From CAZGVW01 sp964529265 (lineage in GTDB: Bacteria > Planctomycetota > Phycisphaerae > Phycisphaerales > UBA1924), in NCBI GenBank assembly GCA_964529265.1, contig CAZGVW010000248.1, positions 1 to 10,451 on the forward strand: a stretch of 10,451 nt of DNA, given 5' to 3'. Below the pieces are notes generated by a model, which saw only the letters and a list, made by a program, of their open reading frames with translations, was not told where the DNA came from and did not search any database. The position numbers were made by a program, and so were the translations under genes. This document shows, piece by piece, positions 6,464 to 10,451 of this stretch (position 1 is the first letter of the stretch; every line of letters begins with the position of its first letter).

Positions 6464-7114
6464 ATGATCAGGAACGCGATCCTTGCGGGCGCCGCATGCG
6501 CCGTCGCCGCGCCGATCGCCGGCGCCGCCATCATCCGCATCGACATCGAGGGCGATGTCGGGTTCAACGTCATCCAGGGCAATCAGGCTGGCGTCCCCGA
6601 CGGCGCGCCGGTGACGATGAGTTTCGAGGTCGATTCCGAAATCTTCGTCAACAGCCCCAACTTCCCCACCCGCGGCTATCCGCTCATGCTGCCCTCGTTC
6701 TCGATGAGCGTCGGCGGCGCGCCGGTCCTGATTCAGGACCCGCAGCCCTTCGGCGACGCGTACTTCGTCCTGCGCGACAACGATCCGGCTGTTGACGGCT
6801 TCCTGCTCTCCAGGAACATCGACTTTCCGCAGCCCGTCGCCGTCACCATCCCCGGCCTCGCGCCGACGCACGACCTCGACTTCATCCGCACGTTCAACGA
6901 CGGCGCGGCGCTCCCCTCGCTCGACATCCTGGACGCCGTCGGAACCTACGACCTCAGCAACCTCAGCGTGTTCGGCTGGACCATCGGCCGCTTCGGCAAC
7001 GCCGGCGCGGAATACAACTACCAGAGCATGACCATCTCCGTCATCCCGGCGCCCGGCGCGGCCGCCGTGCTCTGCGCTGCGCCGCTCTTCACACTCCGCC
7101 GCCGGCGCGGTTGA
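6464..7114 (+). CDS. Secreted protein with PEP-CTERM-like sorting tail
   Basis: A 216-residue exported protein of unknown function. A signal peptide covers about residues 1-21 (MIRNAILAG, hydrophobic, ending AGA). The middle (22-190) is beta-rich, with many Asp, Gly, Phe and Pro and no cysteine, and no known domain was recognised. The C-terminus has the three-part sorting signal: IPAPG (194-198), a hydrophobic stretch (199-211) and RRRRG at the very end. This is the Pro-Ala-Pro variant frequent in Phycisphaerae rather than the classical Pro-Glu-Pro. Such tails are recognised by exosortase-type enzymes that remove them and attach the protein to the cell surface or matrix; no exosortase is in the window. 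The start has GGAAGGA at 6452-6458, 5 bases upstream. The complex region 6222-6416 suggests that this gene is regulated. Confidence 0.82.
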   Translation: MIRNAILAGAACAVAAPIAGAAIIRIDIEGDVGFNVIQGNQAGVPDGAPVTMSFEVDSEIFVNSPNFPTRGYPLMLPSFSMSVGGAPVLIQDPQPFGDAYFVLRDNDPAVDGFLLSRNIDFPQPVAVTIPGLAPTHDLDFIRTFNDGAALPSLDILDAVGTYDLSNLSVFGWTIGRFGNAGAEYNYQSMTISVIPAPGAAAVLCAAPLFTLRRRRG

Positions 7115-7147
7115 GACTCGAGCGAGAACTCGGTCAGCCCCTCCGAT

Positions 7148-7179
7148 GCCCGCGAGCGCCCGGCGCCCGCGGGCTTTTT
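7148..7179 (+). terminator. Rho-independent terminator after the sorting-tail gene
   Basis: GCCCGCG (7148-7154) pairs with CGCGGGC (7168-7174) around a 13-base GC-rich loop that can fold further, followed by TTTTT. It lies 33 bases after the stop codon. Confidence 0.85.
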
Positions 7180-7190
7180 CATGCGAGACC

Positions 7191-7319
7191 AGAACGCGGA
7201 GGAGCGCCGAGGAGGAGAGATCGATCGCGAGAAAGACAGCGGATCTTCGTTCGTCTCTGTCTTCTTCCCTTCCCCTTTTCTGTCTCCCTCTGCGTCCCCT
7301 CTGTGCTCCTCGGCGTTCT
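7191..7319. repeat. Imperfect 129-bp inverted repeat, purine-rich arm to pyrimidine-rich arm
   Basis: The outer 14 bases (AGAACGCGGAGGAG at 7191-7204) pair with 7306-7319 with one mismatch. Pairing continues more loosely through AG-rich and CT-rich arms, and an inner 7-bp stem (AAGACAG 7233-7239 with CTGTCTT 7257-7263) closes the centre. It fills the space between the + terminator and the stop of the convergent aminopeptidase gene, which has no other terminator. The right arm resembles the 'tctgtgctcctcggcgttct' type of intergenic repeat that I recall as common in many bacterial genomes. Copies elsewhere in this genome are inferred. No ORF lies inside. Confidence 0.6.
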
Positions 7320-7323
7320 GCCT

Positions 7324-8139
7324 TCATCCCACCACGTCAGGCAGATTCCACAGCCCCTCCGTCAGCGCCACCGGCCCATCTTCCCCGATGTACACATCGT
7401 GCTCGTAATGCACACTGAGCGAGCCATCGGCCGTGAACACCGGCCACTGACCCGGCTTCTGCATCGTGCCGCCCGTGCCCACCGCGAGCATCGGCTCGAC
7501 GGCGATGAGCGCGCCCGGTTCGATGCGCGTGAACGCATCCGGCCATTCATCCGGCGACGACGGAACCGTGTTCGCCACGTACGGCGGCCCATGCAGTTTC
7601 TTGCCGTAGCCGTGCCCACCAAGCCCCCGCACGCAGTGGAACCCGCACTCCGCCTCCACGTGCGTCTGCACGGCCCGCGCGAACTCGATGTACGGGCTCC
7701 CCGGCTGCAGCGCCTGAACCCCGCGGCGGAGCGATTCCTTCCCGCACTCCATCAGCCGTTTCGCCGTGTCCGTGCGCTCACGGAACGCGTATGTCCACGC
7801 GGCGTCGCCGATCCAGCCGCGGAAGACCACGCCGATGTCGATCTTCAGGATGTCCCCCGGCCGCATCGGCTCCGTCGTCAGCCCCGCGGTGCCGTGGACG
7901 ATGCACTCGTTCGGGCTGAGGCAGGCGAAACTCGGAAACGCCGGCAGCCGCCCCTGCCGGTAGCCGAGGAACGCCGACTTGCACGCCAGGTCGCGCAACT
8001 GATCGCCGACGAACGCATCGATCTTCGCGAGCGTCTGCCCGACGGCCAGAAAATCCACGAGCCGGCGGTGGACCTCCACCACCTTCGCCGCGGCCGCCGC
8101 GGCATGCTCGACATCCGATGGAGCGATTCGGCTTCGCAT
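7324..8139 (-). CDS. map: Methionine aminopeptidase, type I
   Basis: A 271-residue metalloenzyme that removes the initiator Met from new proteins at the ribosome. All five metal ligands are present: Asp101 and Asp112 (KIDIGVVFRGWIGD), His176 (GGHGYGKKLH), Glu215 (AVEPM) and Glu246 (YEHDVYI). The substrate-side His82 is in ECIVHGT after FPSFACLSPNE. The 11-residue spacing of the two Asp equals that of the E. coli enzyme (264 aa). There is no N-terminal zinc-finger extension. I chose the ATG at 8139 because MRSRIAPSDVE begins the usual N-terminal helix; an earlier in-frame start at 8196 would abut the tRNA gene and adds 19 unlike residues. No good Shine-Dalgarno precedes either. The gene lies 62 bases behind tRNA-Ser on the same strand with no terminator between, so it may be read from the tRNA promoter. 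It is not in a secY-adk-map cluster. Confidence 0.95.
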   Translation of the reverse strand: MRSRIAPSDVEHAAAAAAKVVEVHRRLVDFLAVGQTLAKIDAFVGDQLRDLACKSAFLGYRQGRLPAFPSFACLSPNECIVHGTAGLTTEPMRPGDILKIDIGVVFRGWIGDAAWTYAFRERTDTAKRLMECGKESLRRGVQALQPGSPYIEFARAVQTHVEAECGFHCVRGLGGHGYGKKLHGPPYVANTVPSSPDEWPDAFTRIEPGALIAVEPMLAVGTGGTMQKPGQWPVFTADGSLSVHYEHDVYIGEDGPVALTEGLWNLPDVVG

Positions 8140-8201
8140 GGGGCGGGCATGATAAACGCCGCCGCCCGGCCGCGTGATGCGCGCCATCGGGAGCAATCAA
8201 G

Positions 8202-8288
8202 CGGAGAGGGGGGGATTCGAACCCCCGATACGGTTACCCGTATACGGCATTTCCAGTGCCGCTCCTTCAGCCACTCGGACACCTCTCC
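8202..8288 (-). tRNA. tRNA-Ser (anticodon GGA)
   Basis: Read on the minus strand, GGAGAGG (5' acceptor) pairs with CCTCTCC, and the next base is G, the discriminator typical of serine tRNAs. The anticodon arm CGGCA-CTGGAAA-TGCCG gives GGA at 8252-8254, which reads UCC and UCU. The long variable arm (ATACGG, loop GTAA, CCGTAT) marks it as class II. The T arm is GGGGG-TTCGAAT-CCCCC. CCA is not encoded and must be added by the CCA-adding enzyme. Confidence 0.96.
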
Positions 8289-8315
8289 GGAGCGTCTCGA
8301 CACTGAGAGGGGAGA

Positions 8316-8344
8316 AGGGTAGCGTTCCCCCTTCGGTTTGTCAT
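8316..8344 (-). promoter_or_regulatory. Candidate promoter of tRNA-Ser
   Basis: On the minus strand, ATGACA (8344-8339) and TACCCT (8321-8316) are 17 bases apart. The -35 matches 5 of 6; the -10 keeps the first T, the A and the last T. Transcription would begin near 8309, about 20 bases before the tRNA 5' end. Confidence 0.5.
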
Positions 8345-8415
8345 TGCGGCGGGATCTCCGAGCGCGAAGGCCACGTTGGGCTGCTCTCCCGCCTCTCTTT
8401 TCCTTCGGCGTGGCC

Positions 8416-9144
8416 ATGCGGAGACGACCCAATCTCAGGCCGGATCTGAACGGCGCACTGGTGATCGATAAGCCGCTGGGCGTGACTTCGGCCGCGGTGT
8501 GCCGGCGTGCGAGGAAGGTCACGGGGGGCGCAAAGGTCGGGCACGCGGGGACGCTGGATCCGCTGGCGACGGGCGTGCTCATCGTGTGCCTGGGCAAGGC
8601 GACGAAGTGGGTTCCGCTGCTGATGGACGCGGAGAAGCGCTACGAAGCAGTCGTCGATCTCTCGGCGTTTTCGAACACGGATGACCTGGAAGGTGAACTG
8701 ACGGCCGTTCAGCCGCGAGGCGGCGCTGCGCCATTGCGCGAGGATGTCGAAGCGGCGTGCGCGCGGTTCACGGGGCGGATCATGCAACGGCCGCCGGCGT
8801 TTTCGGCGCTGAAGTTCGCCGGGCGGTCGGCGTATGAACTGGCCCGGAAGGGTGAAGCGCCGGAGATGACGCCGCGGCCGGTGGCGATCCACGCGATCGA
8901 GGTTCTAGCCTACGAATGGCCGCGGCTGACGATCGACGTTCGCTGCGGGAAAGGCGTGTACATCCGGAGTCTGGCCCGGGACATCGGGGAATCGCTGGGG
9001 ACGGGCGGGCACCTCGCGGCGCTGCAGCGGACGGCGGTGGGGCCGTATCGCGTGGACGAGGCGATTTCCCCGGACGAAATGGAGGCCGCGATCGAGCGCG
9101 GCGGGCTCGTGACCGAGCCGCCGCGGATCGAGCCGGCCTCCTGA
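8416..9144 (+). CDS. truB: tRNA pseudouridine(55) synthase
   Basis: A 242-residue enzyme that converts U55 in the T loop of most tRNAs to pseudouridine. LNGALVIDKPLGVTS (11-25) opens the fold. GHAGTLDPLATGVL (42-55) holds the catalytic Asp48, the same residue number as in E. coli. EKRYEA, the FTGRIMQRPPAFSALKFAGRSAYELAR region and VRCGKGVYIRSLARDIGE are further TruB signatures. It lacks the C-terminal PUA-like extension of the 314-residue E. coli protein, as many short bacterial TruBs do. The ATG at 8416 is preferred; a TTG at 8338 would add 26 Arg-rich residues and start inside the divergent tRNA promoter. No strong Shine-Dalgarno is seen. It is not next to rbfA, infB or rpsO. Its third codon positions are rich in G, unlike the C-rich EF-G gene. 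Confidence 0.95.
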   Translation: MRRRPNLRPDLNGALVIDKPLGVTSAAVCRRARKVTGGAKVGHAGTLDPLATGVLIVCLGKATKWVPLLMDAEKRYEAVVDLSAFSNTDDLEGELTAVQPRGGAAPLREDVEAACARFTGRIMQRPPAFSALKFAGRSAYELARKGEAPEMTPRPVAIHAIEVLAYEWPRLTIDVRCGKGVYIRSLARDIGESLGTGGHLAALQRTAVGPYRVDEAISPDEMEAAIERGGLVTEPPRIEPAS

Positions 9145-9176
9145 GGCGCCCCCGGCAGCGGTCGGGCAGGGGCGCC
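9145..9176. other. GC hairpin between convergent truB and rhodanese genes
   Basis: GGCGCCCC (9145-9152) pairs with GGGGCGCC (9169-9176) directly after the truB stop codon. There is no T-run on either side, so it is not a standard intrinsic terminator. It could protect the mRNA 3' ends. Confidence 0.45.
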
Positions 9177-9222
9177 GTGACCCATTCACACCTCGCGCAT
9201 CCTGCGCATCGTCGACGGCGCA

Positions 9223-9570
9223 TCAATGCCGCGAACGCTCGCCGGTGATGAGCGGGAACCTGGCGTCCTCCCACCCCTTCACGCCGTCCTCGAAGTCCAT
9301 GACGTTCGTGAAACCGGCCTGCTCGAGTTTCTTCGCCGCCTTCTCGGATGCGGGGCAGTCTCTGCTGGCGCAATAGACGACGACGGGGCGGCCCTTGTCG
9401 CCGGCGACGCGCTGGACCCCGGCGGCGAAGTTCTCCTGCTCCAGGGGCACATTGGCGGAGCCGGGGATGTGCTTCTCGTCGAAGTCCTGCTCGGAGAGGA
9501 CGTTGACGAGGGCCATGTCCTCGTTCCTGTCGCGCATGCGCTTGAGTTCCTTCGCGGTGAGGGTTTTCAC
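9223..9570 (-). CDS. Single-domain rhodanese-like protein
   Basis: A 115-residue cytoplasmic protein of the rhodanese family, which carries sulfane sulfur on a cysteine. The first half has the usual LVNVLSEQDFDEKHIPGSANVPLEQ (21-45). The active-site loop is VVVYCASRDCPAS with the catalytic Cys67; a second cysteine (Cys72) sits five residues on, as in many stand-alone rhodaneses. The typical end GFTNVMDFEDGVKGWEDARFPL follows. The start codon is GTG, supported by AAAGGAG 6 bases upstream. It stands alone, 161 bases past the 16S terminator and convergent with truB. The substrate is unknown; sulfur transfer or thiosulfate/cyanide metabolism are family possibilities. Confidence 0.92.
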   Translation of the reverse strand: MKTLTAKELKRMRDRNEDMALVNVLSEQDFDEKHIPGSANVPLEQENFAAGVQRVAGDKGRPVVVYCASRDCPASEKAAKKLEQAGFTNVMDFEDGVKGWEDARFPLITGERSRH

Positions 9571-9593
9571 GGCTGACTCCTTTCATGAGCAAG

Positions 9594-9610
9594 TGTTCAT
9601 TTCCGGAACA
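9594..9610. promoter_or_regulatory. Inverted repeat in front of the rhodanese gene
   Basis: TGTTC, 7 bases, GAACA, with a TTCCGGAA palindrome overlapping at 9601-9608. It lies in the leader, about 16 bases above the Shine-Dalgarno of the rhodanese gene. It could be an operator for a dimeric regulator or an mRNA hairpin. Confidence 0.3.
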
Positions 9611-9647
9611 TCGGCCCGCGCTGCGCGGCGCAAACCGGAACTGCGCG

Positions 9648-9677
9648 ACGCTATTCCGGGCGCGCGTGGCGTGTCGA
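9648..9677 (-). promoter_or_regulatory. Weak candidate promoter of the rhodanese gene
   Basis: On the minus strand TCGACA (9677-9672) and TAGCGT (9653-9648) are 18 bases apart, with 5 of 6 and 3 of 6 consensus matches. It lies between the 16S terminator and the GTG start. The -10 is poor. Confidence 0.28.
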
Positions 9678-9730
9678 GGGGTGCTGCGCAAAATGGGGCG
9701 TTGCCCCGGTCGGAGGCATGGATGGCGCAA

Positions 9731-9767
9731 AGAAAAAGGCCCGCGCATCGCGAAGATGCGCAGGCCT
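9731..9767 (-). terminator. Rho-independent terminator downstream of 16S rRNA
   Basis: On the minus strand AGGCC-T-GCGCATC pairs with GATGCGC-G-GGCCT: 12 bp plus one mismatch, with a 5-base loop containing TTCG. TTTTTCTTT follows. It lies about 175 bases past the 16S 3' end, and nothing between them could be a tRNA or the start of 23S. It therefore ends the 16S transcript. Confidence 0.85.
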
Positions 9768-9935
9768 GGTGTATCAAGAGGCAGTCGGGAGGCTTTTTCG
9801 CCGCGTCGCCGCGGCGATATCCGCCGTTGAGGGCGGACGAGAATGCGCTGACAGGTCCGGCTGCAGATCGCTCTGCGGGTGGTTTTGTATTGCGGTTTTG
9901 AGGCCGCGGCCACCACAGGCCGGTCCAAGGAAATC

Positions 9936-10451
<516 letters not shown>

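Noticed and set aside
7111..8322. 403-residue plus-strand frame across the intergenic repeat, map and tRNA
   Set aside because: It reads through a terminator, a tRNA gene and the antisense of map; the Arg/Pro/His-rich product is a GC artefact.
8338..8415. TTG start giving truB 26 extra residues
   Set aside because: The extension is Arg-rich, has no Shine-Dalgarno and begins in the tRNA promoter; the ATG at 8416 puts the catalytic Asp at the standard position 48.
9145..9176. Bidirectional intrinsic terminator after truB
   Set aside because: The stem is good but neither side has a T-run, so it is listed only as a hairpin.

Overview
The window is GC-rich bacterial DNA that most likely comes from a planctomycete, probably of the Phycisphaerae. 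Three things point this way. The 16S rRNA 3' part carries planctomycete-like variants next to the universal primer sites. A secreted protein ends in a Pro-Ala-Pro-Gly / hydrophobic / Arg-rich sorting tail of the PEP-CTERM-like type common in that class. The 16S gene is followed closely by its own terminator instead of a spacer leading to a 23S gene. The genus cannot be told from this sequence.

Layout, left to right. 1-342: C-terminal piece of an S9A prolyl oligopeptidase, then a strong terminator. 425-1015 (-): a probable SYLF-domain lipid-binding lipoprotein. 1016-1675: a 660-base gap holding a good promoter, a 13-codon leader ORF with a perfect Shine-Dalgarno, and the leader of fusA. 1676-3781: elongation factor G with its own terminator. 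3893-4492: PduO-type cobalamin adenosyltransferase, followed 64 bases later by a membrane-anchored PP2C/SpoIIE-type phosphatase (4557-6212). 6213-6463: a crowded regulatory stretch with five 11-bp phased repeats, a 14-bp palindrome, a candidate promoter and a small inverted repeat. 6464-7114: the secreted sorting-tail protein with terminator. 7191-7319: a long imperfect purine/pyrimidine inverted repeat. 7324-8139 (-): type I methionine aminopeptidase, 62 bases downstream of tRNA-Ser(GGA) (8202-8288, -). 8416-9144: truB. 9223-9570 (-): rhodanese-like protein. 9731-9767 (-): terminator. 9942-10451 (-): 3' third of 16S rRNA.

Most identifiable genes serve translation: EF-G, methionine aminopeptidase, TruB, tRNA-Ser and 16S rRNA. 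They stand as single units with their own signals, outside the classical str, spc and rrn clusters. This dispersed arrangement is the main biological theme. The rest are ordinary accessory functions: B12 cofactor activation, a phosphatase signalling protein, a surface protein, a rhodanese, a lipoprotein and a peptidase. I see no mobile element, CRISPR array, toxin-antitoxin pair or defence system. The least explained items are the 11-bp repeat array at 6222-6276 and the fusA leader.
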